Positions 1-5,283 of a DNA stretch of 5,670 nt are shown piece by piece; position 1 is the first letter of the stretch, and every line of letters begins with the position of its first letter. This DNA comes from an uncultured Bacillota bacterium. GTDB lineage: Bacteria; Bacillota; Clostridia; Oscillospirales; Oscillospiraceae. The notes beneath the pieces were generated by a model. The model ran no database searches, was not told where the DNA came from, and was given only the letters and a program-made list of their open reading frames with translations. The stretch spans positions 1-5,670 of the forward strand of contig CALACZ010000095.1 of assembly GCA_937890735.1 (NCBI GenBank). The letters run 5' to 3'. The position numbers and the translations under genes are program-made.

Positions 1-65
1 TCTGATTCACGAATTTCTACCGTGCAGGTGTCCAACTTGCACTTGCAATTTGCGCTTTTTATGTT

Positions 66-1019
66 TTATGCGAAAACAGAAAATAGTGTGTACATGACGA
101 GCGGGATGGTGGCGACGGACAGGAGCGTGGTGACGAACACGCCTGCGGAGGCAAGCTTTTCGTCGCCGCCGAACTGGTAGCTCATGATGGTAGCGTTCGT
201 TGCCGACGGCATGGCGAGCATCACGATGAGCGCGGCAAAGAGCCTGCCGTCCTGCATCACGCCGCGCAGCAGCAGCCATGCCAGCGCCGGCAGCACAATC
301 ATCTTGAACCCCGCCAGCACATACACGCGCCACTTGTTGAACACCTCGCGCAGCGGCATCTCCGCCAGCGACGCGCCGATGATAAGCATGGCGATGGGCG
401 AGGTGAGGTCGCCGATCGAATCGGTGACACGGTAGAGAATGCTCATCGCCGACGGGCACGCCGCCCACAGCGGGCGGATGTCCGCAAAGTAGAGGATGAA
501 CGCCAACAGCGCCGTGGTGATGGTCGGGCGGCGCAGAATGTCCCACGACAGCTTCATCTTCTGTCCCAAGATGAGCGTCACGCCATACGACCAGCAGATG
601 AGCTGGAACACCATCACAAAAACCGTCGCGTAAAACACATACTCCGGTCCAAGCAGCGCCTCGATGACCGGGTAGCCCATAAAGCCGAGGTTGGAAAATA
701 TGAGCAGATAGCGGTACACGCCCGCGTCCGACGCGCTTTGAATGTGCAGCACGCACGGCACGAGGAACGAGATCATGATCAGCACCACGAACATCGCCAG
801 CGCCACGCCCGTCATGCCGAGCACCTTCGCGTTTTCCATCGGGTGTTCGCCGGACAGCGCCGACGCGAGCACCTGCAAGGGATTCGTGAGCATACACACG
901 AGCGTGGACAGGTGCTTGTTCATATCCTTTGTCAGCACACTGCGCTTCGCGGTGTAATAGCCGATCAGCAAAATGCCGAACAGCACAAGCATCTGGGTAA
1001 ATAATGCGGAAAAATTCAT
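66..1019 (-). CDS. AEC-family (auxin efflux carrier) membrane transporter
   Basis: A 317-residue, very hydrophobic protein that fits the AEC/bile-acid-sodium-symporter-like fold of about ten membrane helices. Bacterial AEC members move small organic anions such as malate or malonate across the cytoplasmic membrane, but many have unknown substrates, and this one cannot be assigned. Visible family landmarks are NPLQV (46-50) in the first half, SNLGFMGYPV (109-118), the PIAMLIIGASLAE helix (208-220) that starts the second half, and AMPSATNATIMSYQFGGD (269-286) near the C terminus. Helices are evident at about 7-24, 65-92, 124-151, 168-183, 234-253, 258-275 and 293-314. The length is normal and no frame breaks are seen. 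The ATG is preceded by a modest purine-rich GAGAAG; no strong Shine-Dalgarno is present, unlike its neighbours. It lies 75 bases after the kinase stop with an intrinsic terminator between them, and I see no convincing promoter of its own, so expression may rely on read-through. The family call is secure; the substrate is unknown. Confidence 0.9.
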   Translation of the reverse strand: MNFSALFTQMLVLFGILLIGYYTAKRSVLTKDMNKHLSTLVCMLTNPLQVLASALSGEHPMENAKVLGMTGVALAMFVVLIMISFLVPCVLHIQSASDAGVYRYLLIFSNLGFMGYPVIEALLGPEYVFYATVFVMVFQLICWSYGVTLILGQKMKLSWDILRRPTITTALLAFILYFADIRPLWAACPSAMSILYRVTDSIGDLTSPIAMLIIGASLAEMPLREVFNKWRVYVLAGFKMIVLPALAWLLLRGVMQDGRLFAALIVMLAMPSATNATIMSYQFGGDEKLASAGVFVTTLLSVATIPLVMYTLFSVFA

Positions 1020-1049
1020 GGTGCTTCTCTTTTCTCTCTATTAAGTGTC

Positions 1050-1078
1050 AAAAACCCGGCGCTGCACGCAGCGCCGGG
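1050..1078 (-). terminator. Intrinsic terminator downstream of the sugar kinase
   Basis: On the minus strand an 11-bp perfect GC-rich stem (CCCGGCGCTGC pairing with GCAGCGCCGGG, two central bases, in practice a four-base loop) is followed directly by TTTTT. It begins 17 bases after the kinase stop codon and ends about 30 bases before the AEC transporter start. It should terminate most kinase transcripts. On the plus strand there is no T run after the stem, so it is directional. Confidence 0.88.
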
Positions 1079-1094
1079 CGTTTGGCTGCAAAAA

Positions 1095-2000
1095 TTATTT
1101 TGCCTGCGCGGTCTTGGCGAAGGCTTCCATCTCCGCCCAGGTGGGGATGCTGTCGCACGCGCCCGCGCGGCTGACCGCCAATGCGCTGGCAAGGCTTGCC
1201 TTTTCCAGCGCCTGCGGCACGGAAAGCCCCCTGGCAAGGCTCGCCAGGAAGAAGCCGCAGAACGTGTCGCCCGCGCCCGTGGTGTCCACCGCCTGCACGC
1301 GGTAAATGCCGTGCGAATAGCGCTCCTCGCCGCACTGGTAGAGCACGCCGTCCGAGCCGACGGTCAGCACGATCGCCGCCGCCGGGAATTTTTCATGCAG
1401 CGCCGCGAGGATGGTCTCGTAATCCGTCGCGCCGCAGCCGGAGAGCGTCCGCCCCTCGGTCTCGTTGACCAGATAATAGTCCACCAGCTCCAGCGGGTAG
1501 CTCAAAATCGACGCCGTGATGGGCGAGGCGTTGAACGCGACGGTCATCCCGCGCGCCTTCGCCTGCCGGATGATATACGGCACGTTATTGACCTCATTCT
1601 GCACCAGCATCACGTCGCCCGCGCCGAAATGCGCCAGCACGGAGTCGATGTATTCCTCCGTCAGCTGTGCATTCGAGCCTGCACAGACGATGATGCAGTT
1701 CTGCCCGTCGGGCGTGACCTGCAAAGCGGTGTGCCCGCTGGGCATATCCAGCGTCTGCAAATAATCCAGATGAGCGCCCGACGCGGCGAGCTGCTCGCGC
1801 AGCATTTCGCCGTCCGTGCCGATCGCGCCCGCGTGATACACCTCCGCGCCCGCGCGCGCCAGCGCCACGGACTGGTTCAGCCCCTTGCCGCCGCAAAAAA
1901 TATTCATGTCCGTGCAGAGAATGGTCTCCCCCGCGCGCACGAAGTGATCCACGCTGTAAACCTTGTCGATATTGAGCGAGCCGAAATTCAAAATACGCAT
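1095..2000 (-). CDS. PfkB-family carbohydrate kinase, probable ribokinase
   Basis: A 301-residue cytoplasmic sugar kinase that transfers phosphate from ATP to a sugar hydroxyl. The N terminus GSLNIDKV (7-14) and the glycine motif GGKGLNQ (37-43) form the sugar-binding part. NETEG (179-183) is the NxxE magnesium/phosphate motif, and DTTGAGD (239-245) is the anion hole with catalytic base Asp245. Compared from memory with E. coli ribokinase, the ribose contacts are all kept: Asn10, Asp12, Gly38-Lys39, Asn42, Glu136 and Asp245. The C-terminal SRAGACDSIPTWAE (277-290) also matches the ribokinase tail, which helps bind the activating monovalent cation. This supports ribokinase (ribose to ribose-5-phosphate), though adenosine, deoxyribose or other pentose or nucleoside kinases of the same family remain possible, so no symbol is given. 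The start was chosen at the ATG at 2000, since AGGAGGGG lies 5 bases upstream and a SigA promoter just before it. The open frame continues upstream to 2312, but that part contains the promoter and is not protein-like. Confidence 0.9.
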   Translation of the reverse strand: MRILNFGSLNIDKVYSVDHFVRAGETILCTDMNIFCGGKGLNQSVALARAGAEVYHAGAIGTDGEMLREQLAASGAHLDYLQTLDMPSGHTALQVTPDGQNCIIVCAGSNAQLTEEYIDSVLAHFGAGDVMLVQNEVNNVPYIIRQAKARGMTVAFNASPITASILSYPLELVDYYLVNETEGRTLSGCGATDYETILAALHEKFPAAAIVLTVGSDGVLYQCGEERYSHGIYRVQAVDTTGAGDTFCGFFLASLARGLSVPQALEKASLASALAVSRAGACDSIPTWAEMEAFAKTAQAK

Positions 2001-2005
2001 GACTG

Positions 2006-2013
2006 CCCCTCCT
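2006..2013 (-). promoter_or_regulatory. Ribosome binding site fixing the kinase start
   Basis: AGGAGGGG on the minus strand, with the GGAGG core 7 bases before the ATG at 2000. It decides the start against the 104-codon upstream extension of the same reading frame. Confidence 0.85.
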
Positions 2014-2028
2014 TTTCCTTGCAGGAGT

Positions 2029-2057
2029 ATCATATCACGCACGGAACGTTTTGTCGA
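2029..2057 (-). promoter_or_regulatory. SigA-type promoter for the sugar kinase
   Basis: The -35 box TCGACA (2052-2057) is separated by exactly 17 bases from the -10 box TATGAT (2029-2034). A TG one base upstream of the -10 box makes it an extended -10. Each hexamer matches the housekeeping consensus at five of six bases. The predicted transcription start is near 2022, giving a leader of about 22 bases that holds little more than the Shine-Dalgarno sequence. No operator, riboswitch or cre site is evident in so short a leader. Confidence 0.8.
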
Positions 2058-2080
2058 GGAGGATTTGCAGGCAGAGTGGC

Positions 2081-2110
2081 GCGCGCCCTTGCCTCTCCCA
2101 AAGGGCGCGC
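2081..2110. repeat. GC-rich hairpin upstream of the kinase promoter
   Basis: A perfect 10-bp inverted repeat, GCGCGCCCTT (2081-2090) and AAGGGCGCGC (2101-2110), around a 10-base loop. It is flanked by GTGGC on the left and CCGAGG on the right, resembling the GTGG-hairpin-CCGGATGAGG layout of the larger element at 2150-2323. It may be a degenerate relative of that repeat type. It lies 23 bases upstream of the -35 box, so it is outside the kinase transcript. It has no T run and is not an obvious terminator. Confidence 0.6.
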
Positions 2111-2149
2111 CGAGGGGCTTCTGAAAACCTGCCAGTGCGGTACATCCCC

Positions 2150-2323
2150 ATGCCTTCCCCATGTTGGGGAAGGTGGCTCGCGCAGCGAGCCGGATGAGGA
2201 GAAGGGCTGTACGTTTTGAGATGCTGCCTCGTTTCGACTTAAAAACGCAATTCTGCTCAGAAATAAGAACCCTTCTCCTCATCAGTCGGCTTCGCCGACA
2301 GCTTCTCCACATGGGGAAGCCAT
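2150..2323. repeat. Compound inverted-repeat element (REP/MITE-like)
   Basis: Two arms of about 55 bases, 2150-2206 and 2270-2323, are inverted copies around a 63-base centre (2207-2269) in which I see nothing recognisable. Outer ends share CTTCCCCATGT and inner ends share ATGAGGAGAAGGG. Each arm has its own two hairpins. In the left arm these are CCTTCCCC/GGGGAAGG (2153-2173) and GGCTCG/CGAGCC (2175-2191). In the right arm they are GCTTCTCC/GGGGAAGC (2301-2320, one mismatch) and GTCGGC/GCCGAC (2285-2299). The middle hairpins differ in sequence between arms but stay fully paired. There is no coding capacity and no clear target-site duplication. The element ends one base short of the spoVAC stop codon and may serve as its mRNA 3' structure. 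Similar GATGAGG-containing palindromic repeats are, from memory, common between genes of gut Clostridia; this was not searched. Confidence 0.75.
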
Positions 2324-2324
2324 T

Positions 2325-2762
2325 TTATAGCTGCGTTGCCAGATAGTACACGATGCCGTACAGGACGCTGGCGACCGTGCCGTAGACGATGACAGGTCCT
2401 GCGATGACGAACATCTTTGCCGCCATACCGGTCACGAATCCCTCGGTGCGAAACTCCATCGCGGGCGAGACGACGGCGTTGGCAAAGCCCGTGATCGGCA
2501 CAAGCGTGCCCGCGCCGGCGTGCTTGGCGATATCGTCATACACGCTCAGCGCCGTGAGCAGCGCGCTGAGAAAGATCAGTGACGCGGACGCCGCCGTTGC
2601 GGCGAGGTCCTTTTCCAGTCCCAGCGCGTCAAAGCCCGCAAGCAAAAGCTGCCCGATCGTGCAGATGATGCCGCCCATGCAGAACGCCCACGCGAGATTT
2701 TTGAGGCACGGCGACTTCGGCGCGAGCCCCGCGACGTATTCATTATATTCCTTCTTGCTCAT
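2325..2762 (-). CDS. spoVAC: Stage V sporulation protein AC (SpoVAC)
   Basis: A 145-residue membrane protein of the SpoVAC/SpoVAEb family. In spore formers the SpoVA proteins lie in the inner spore membrane and carry calcium-dipicolinate in during sporulation and out at germination; SpoVAC itself has been described as a mechanosensitive channel. Features (ATG numbering) are a short cytoplasmic start with PKSP (15-18), a helix through WAFCMGGIICTIGQLLLAGF (25-44), a second at about 58-76, the conserved AGAGTLVPITGFANAVVSPAMEFRTEG (82-108), and a last helix FVIAGPVIVYGTVASVLYGIVYYL (118-141). The PKSP start, the GFAN form and the EFRTEG segment favour SpoVAC over the shorter SpoVAE. Usual partners spoVAD and spoVAE are absent downstream. 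Start choice is uncertain: the ATG at 2762 is 14 bases from a GGGGG Shine-Dalgarno-like run, while an in-frame TTG at 2768 is 8 bases from it and would add two residues. That run is part of the preceding terminator stem. Expression is expected late in the forespore (SigG). Confidence 0.9.
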   Translation of the reverse strand: MSKKEYNEYVAGLAPKSPCLKNLAWAFCMGGIICTIGQLLLAGFDALGLEKDLAATAASASLIFLSALLTALSVYDDIAKHAGAGTLVPITGFANAVVSPAMEFRTEGFVTGMAAKMFVIAGPVIVYGTVASVLYGIVYYLATQL

Positions 2763-2771
2763 TTGCAACGT

Positions 2772-2815
2772 AAAAACCCCCTTTTTGGCATAGTCTCTGC
2801 CAAAAAGGGGGTTTT
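2772..2815 (-). terminator. Intrinsic terminator of the ribosomal/rpoA operon
   Basis: An 18-bp perfect stem with a 7-base loop. The minus-strand ascending arm is AAAACCCCCTTTTTGGCA (2815-2798) and the descending arm is its exact complement (2790-2773), running into a TTTTT tract. It starts 20 bases after the rplQ stop, as expected for the end of the alpha operon. The symmetric A and T ends mean it could also act on the plus strand, where no gene is seen. It lies immediately before spoVAC, so its descending arm contains that gene's only Shine-Dalgarno-like sequence. Confidence 0.92.
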
Positions 2816-2834
2816 ATGCGCGTAAGGACCAGTA

Positions 2835-3176
2835 TTACACCAGCTCGATGACCGCCATCTCAGCGGCGTCGCCGCGGCGCGGCCCAAGGCGGGTCACGCG
2901 GGTGTAGCCGCCGTTACGGTCGGCATACTTCGGCGCGATCTCGCTGAACAGCTTCTTGGCAACATCTTCCTTGGTGATGTAGCTCAGAGCCTTGCGGTAG
3001 GAAGCAAGGGTGTTCTTCTTGCCCAGAGTCACCATCTTTTCGGCGACGGGCTGAACTTCCTTGGCTCTGTAAAACGTGGTCTCGATCTTCCCGTTTTCAA
3101 ACAGGTAAGTGGTCATAGCTCGCAGCATCGCCTTGCGCTGGTCGCTGGTTCTGCCGAGCTTTCTCGTACCAAACAT
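2835..3176 (-). CDS. rplQ: 50S ribosomal protein bL17
   Basis: A 113-residue protein of the large ribosomal subunit that binds 23S rRNA near the peptide exit tunnel region. The N terminus RKLGRTSDQRKAMLRAM (5-21) and ENGKIETTFYRAKEVQPVAEKMV (27-49) carry the bL17 signature. The C terminus ADRNGGYTRVTRLGPRRGDAAEMAVIELV (85-113) is the standard ending, so the protein is complete. It starts with MFGTRKLGR rather than the more common MRHRKLGR; I recall this variant in Clostridia. The start is fixed by AAGGAGGAG (3184-3192), 7 bases upstream. It is the last gene of the rpsM-rpsK-rpsD-rpoA-rplQ operon, 35 bases after rpoA, and is followed by a strong terminator. Confidence 0.98.
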   Translation of the reverse strand: MFGTRKLGRTSDQRKAMLRAMTTYLFENGKIETTFYRAKEVQPVAEKMVTLGKKNTLASYRKALSYITKEDVAKKLFSEIAPKYADRNGGYTRVTRLGPRRGDAAEMAVIELV

Positions 3177-3211
3177 GGGGTTTCTCCTCCTTCTTAAAAG
3201 GTAATTGCAGA

Positions 3212-4174
3212 TTAGTTGTTGGAATTACCGGAATCGTCGCTCGCAAGGGAAAGCCCCATCATGGCGAGCTTGTTCTGCACTTCTTCCAGAGACTTTCTGC
3301 CCATATTGCGGACCTTCATCATATCCTCGCCGGTTCTGGAGATCAGATCCTCGACGTTGTTGATGTTGGCGCGCTTGAGGCAGTTGAAGCTCCGAACCGA
3401 CAGATCCAGTTCTTCAATGGTCAGTTCAAGCACCTTGTCGCGATGCGTTTCAGGCTTTTCGGACATGGTGGGCTTGCTGGCAACCGTTTCACTCAGTGCG
3501 GTGAACAAGCTCAGATGATCAGACAGGATCTTCGCGCCCAGGCTGACCGCGTCGCGCGCGGAGATGGTCGAATCCGTCCAGACCTCGAGCGTCAGCTTGT
3601 CGTAGTCGGTCATGTTGCCCACACGCGTGTTTTCCACGGTGTAGTTGACCTTGTAGACAGGCGTGTAGATCGAATCGACCGCGATCGTTCCGATTGGCAT
3701 GGTAGCGCTCTTGTTCTTATCCGATGACACATAGCCGCGGCCGTGGCTGAGCGTAATCTCCATATTGAAGCTCGCGTCAGGACCAAGCGTGCAGATGTGC
3801 TGTTCGGGGTTGAGGATCTCGACTTCGCCGTCGGCTTTAATATCGCCGGCAGTGACCTCGCGCTCGCCGGTGGCGTCAATGAACACAGTCTTGACGCCCT
3901 GGCAGTGCAGTCTTGCGATGATCTTTTTCACGTTCAGGACGATCTCGGTAACGTCTTCCTTGACGCCCGGGATCGTGGAGAACTCATGCTGAACACCGGC
4001 GATCTTGATGCTGGTCGCTGCCGTACCCGGAAGCGACGAGAGCAGGACCCTTCTGAGGCTGTTGCCCAAAGTCGTGCCGTAACCTCTTTCCAGAGGCTCG
4101 ATGACATACTTGCCGTAGGACGCGTCCTCGGCAGAATCCATACATTCGATGCGCGGCTTTTCAATTTCTACCAT
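3212..4174 (-). CDS. rpoA: DNA-directed RNA polymerase subunit alpha
   Basis: A 320-residue alpha subunit, the dimer that nucleates RNA polymerase assembly and contacts upstream promoter DNA and activators. The N-terminal domain (about 1-230) has the dimer and beta-binding motif ERGYGTTLGNSLRRVLLSSLPG (29-50) and the later TPVYKVNYTVENTRVG (171-186). A short linker (about 231-248) leads to the C-terminal domain ELDLSVRSFNCLKRANINNVEDLI (255-278) with MGRKSLEE (291-298). By position, Arg261, Asn264, Cys265 and Lys294 correspond to E. coli Arg265, Asn268, Cys269 and Lys298, so UP-element DNA binding should be intact. The tail is acidic and asparagine-rich (DDSGNSNN). The start is supported by AAGGAGGG (4185-4192), 10 bases upstream. 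The gap to rpsD, 78 bases, is the longest in the operon and contains a small hairpin. Confidence 0.99.
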   Translation of the reverse strand: MVEIEKPRIECMDSAEDASYGKYVIEPLERGYGTTLGNSLRRVLLSSLPGTAATSIKIAGVQHEFSTIPGVKEDVTEIVLNVKKIIARLHCQGVKTVFIDATGEREVTAGDIKADGEVEILNPEQHICTLGPDASFNMEITLSHGRGYVSSDKNKSATMPIGTIAVDSIYTPVYKVNYTVENTRVGNMTDYDKLTLEVWTDSTISARDAVSLGAKILSDHLSLFTALSETVASKPTMSEKPETHRDKVLELTIEELDLSVRSFNCLKRANINNVEDLISRTGEDMMKVRNMGRKSLEEVQNKLAMMGLSLASDDSGNSNN

Positions 4175-4198
4175 TTAATAAATACCCTCCTTGTAACT

Positions 4199-4215
4199 GC
4201 GAAACATCGTTTCGC
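4199..4215 (-). other. Small hairpin in the rpsD-rpoA gap
   Basis: A perfect 7-bp inverted repeat, GCGAAAC and GTTTCGC, around a 3-base loop, ending 6 bases before the rpoA Shine-Dalgarno. No T run follows, so it is not an intrinsic terminator. It could be a processing or mRNA-stability site, or a translational control element. Its presence is plain; its function is a guess. Confidence 0.55.
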
Positions 4216-4252
4216 TGCCGAATTCAGCTTACCAATAAACGAGGGTGATACG

Positions 4253-4849
4253 TTACTTGGAGTACAATTCGACGATCAGATTTTCTGCGATCTCAAAGTC
4301 AATATCGTCTCTTGCGGGCAGTGCGATAACCTTACCGCTGAGGGTGTTCTTGTCTCTTTCCAGCCACTTCGGAGCAGCGATGAAAGCGTCGTCTTCCTTC
4401 ATCTTCTTGAAGCGGGTGGCGGAGCAGCTGTTTTCGCAGACAGCGATGACGTCGCCGACATTCACGGTGTAGGACGGAATGTTGACGCGCTTGCCGTTGA
4501 CGGTGTAGTGGCCATGGTTGACCAGCTGACGGGCCTCGCGGCGGGTGGAAGCATAGCCAAGACGGTAAACAACGTTGTCAAGACGGCGCTCGACCAGGCT
4601 CAGAAGGTTTTCACCGGTGTTGCCCTTCATGCTCTCGGCCTTCTCATAGAGGGTGCGGAACTGCTTCTCGAGAATGCCGTACACGAATTTGACCTTCTGC
4701 TTCTCGGTCAGCTGCGTGCCGTACTCAGACTTCTTGGTTCTTCTTTTGCCGCCGGGATTGCGGTTGGACTGCTTGGAGTAGCCCATGGCTGCGGGAGAAA
4801 CGCCGAGCGTTCTGCAGCGCTTCAGAACAGGCTGTGTATTCTTTGCCAT
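4253..4849 (-). CDS. rpsD: 30S ribosomal protein uS4
   Basis: A 198-residue small-subunit protein that binds the five-way junction of 16S rRNA, starts assembly of the 30S body and takes part in decoding accuracy. The N-terminal part, MAKNTQPVLKRCRTLG, lacks the four-cysteine zinc motif found in some uS4 proteins; only Cys12 is present, so this is the zinc-free type. The S4 RNA-binding domain is clear at about 87-135, including ERRLDNVVYRLGYASTRREARQLVNHGHY and the VNGKRVNIPSY loop. Length is normal. AAGGAGGAG (4857-4865) lies 7 bases before the ATG, and the gap after rpsK is 18 bases. In E. coli uS4 represses this operon by binding the leader ahead of rpsM, and in B. subtilis it represses its own separate gene. 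The leader ahead of rpsM is outside this window. Confidence 0.98.
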   Translation of the reverse strand: MAKNTQPVLKRCRTLGVSPAAMGYSKQSNRNPGGKRRTKKSEYGTQLTEKQKVKFVYGILEKQFRTLYEKAESMKGNTGENLLSLVERRLDNVVYRLGYASTRREARQLVNHGHYTVNGKRVNIPSYTVNVGDVIAVCENSCSATRFKKMKEDDAFIAAPKWLERDKNTLSGKVIALPARDDIDFEIAENLIVELYSK

Positions 4850-4867
4850 ATCAATTCTCCTCCTTCA

Positions 4868-5266
4868 TCAAACGCGGCGGCGCTTGGGCGGACGGCAGCC
4901 GTTGTGCGGGATCGGGGTGACATCCTTGATGAGGGTGACTTCCAGACCTGCGGACTGCAGCGCGCGGATCGCGGATTCACGGCCCTGGCCGGGGCCCTTG
5001 ACGAAGACTTCGACCGTCTTCAGACCATAGTTTTCCACAGCTGCCTTTGCAGCGGTCTCTGCGACCATCTGCGCGGCGTACGGGGTGGACTTTCTGCTGC
5101 CGCGGAAGCCGAGGCCGCCGGAGGAAGCCCAGGACAGGGCGTTGCCGTTGGCGTCGGTCACGGTGACCATGGTGTTGTTAAAGGACGAGCGGATATGCAC
5201 GGCGCCCTTTTCGATCGTCTTGCGCTCGCGACGGCGCTTGACAACTTTCTTTACTGCTTTAGCCAT
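4868..5266 (-). CDS. rpsK: 30S ribosomal protein uS11
   Basis: A 132-residue protein of the 30S platform, next to the mRNA exit site where the Shine-Dalgarno helix forms. It opens with a lysine/arginine-rich tail (KKVVKRRRERK, 6-16), then GAVHIRSSFNNTMVTVTD (21-38) and SSGGLGFRGSRKSTPYAAQ (48-66). The conserved GRESAIR (95-101) precedes the terminal signature DVTPIPHNGCRPPKRRRV (115-132). The Asn122-Gly123 pair is the site that becomes isoaspartate in E. coli S11. Complete and of standard length. Its Shine-Dalgarno overlaps the rpsM stop codon, pointing to translational coupling between the two genes. Confidence 0.99.
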   Translation of the reverse strand: MAKAVKKVVKRRRERKTIEKGAVHIRSSFNNTMVTVTDANGNALSWASSGGLGFRGSRKSTPYAAQMVAETAAKAAVENYGLKTVEVFVKGPGQGRESAIRALQSAGLEVTLIKDVTPIPHNGCRPPKRRRV

Positions 5267-5275
5267 TGTACATAT

Positions 5276-5283
5276 CCCTCCTT
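5276..5283 (-). promoter_or_regulatory. rpsK ribosome binding site overlapping the rpsM stop
   Basis: The minus strand reads TAAGGAGGG: the rpsM stop TAA (5284-5282) supplies the first two bases of the AAGGAGGG site. The site is 9 bases before the rpsK ATG. Ribosomes ending rpsM therefore sit on the rpsK site, which favours coupled, equal synthesis of uS13 and uS11. Confidence 0.85.

Noticed and set aside
22..42. A hairpin GTGCAGGT/ACTTGCAC (one G-T pair) downstream of the AEC gene, considered as its terminator.
   Set aside because: No T run follows on the minus strand, and the weak stem with a 5-base loop could be chance. The 3' end of the AEC transcript is unresolved and nothing else is visible in 1-65.
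7..897. A 296-codon open frame on the minus strand overlapping the AEC gene.
   Set aside because: It is a shifted shadow of the transporter, rich in His, Arg and Ala, with no membrane or domain pattern; high GC content keeps the frame open.
1046..1051. A perfect TTGACA -35 hexamer on the minus strand just after the kinase terminator.
   Set aside because: Seventeen bases on, the sequence is AGAAGC, not a -10 box, and there is too little room before the AEC start. It arises from the T run of the terminator.
1311..2219. A 302-codon plus-strand open frame opposite the kinase.
   Set aside because: It is an antisense shadow with arginine- and histidine-rich composition, no ribosome binding site and no family resemblance.
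2001..2312. Upstream extension of the kinase reading frame by 104 codons to an ATG at 2312.
   Set aside because: It runs across an inverted-repeat element, a SigA promoter and a Shine-Dalgarno sequence, and the translation is arginine-rich and unlike any kinase N terminus. The ribokinase fold starts properly at 2000.
2150..2323. Reading the repeat-rich spacer as a CRISPR array or riboswitch.
   Set aside because: There are only two inverted arms, no regular direct repeats or spacers, and the kinase promoter lies downstream of it, so it is not in the kinase leader.
2325..2768. Assigning the sporulation protein as SpoVAE rather than SpoVAC.
   Set aside because: The length of about 145, the N-terminal PKSP segment, VPITGFAN and EFRTEG match SpoVAC; SpoVAE is shorter and has a VPITSFGN-type motif.
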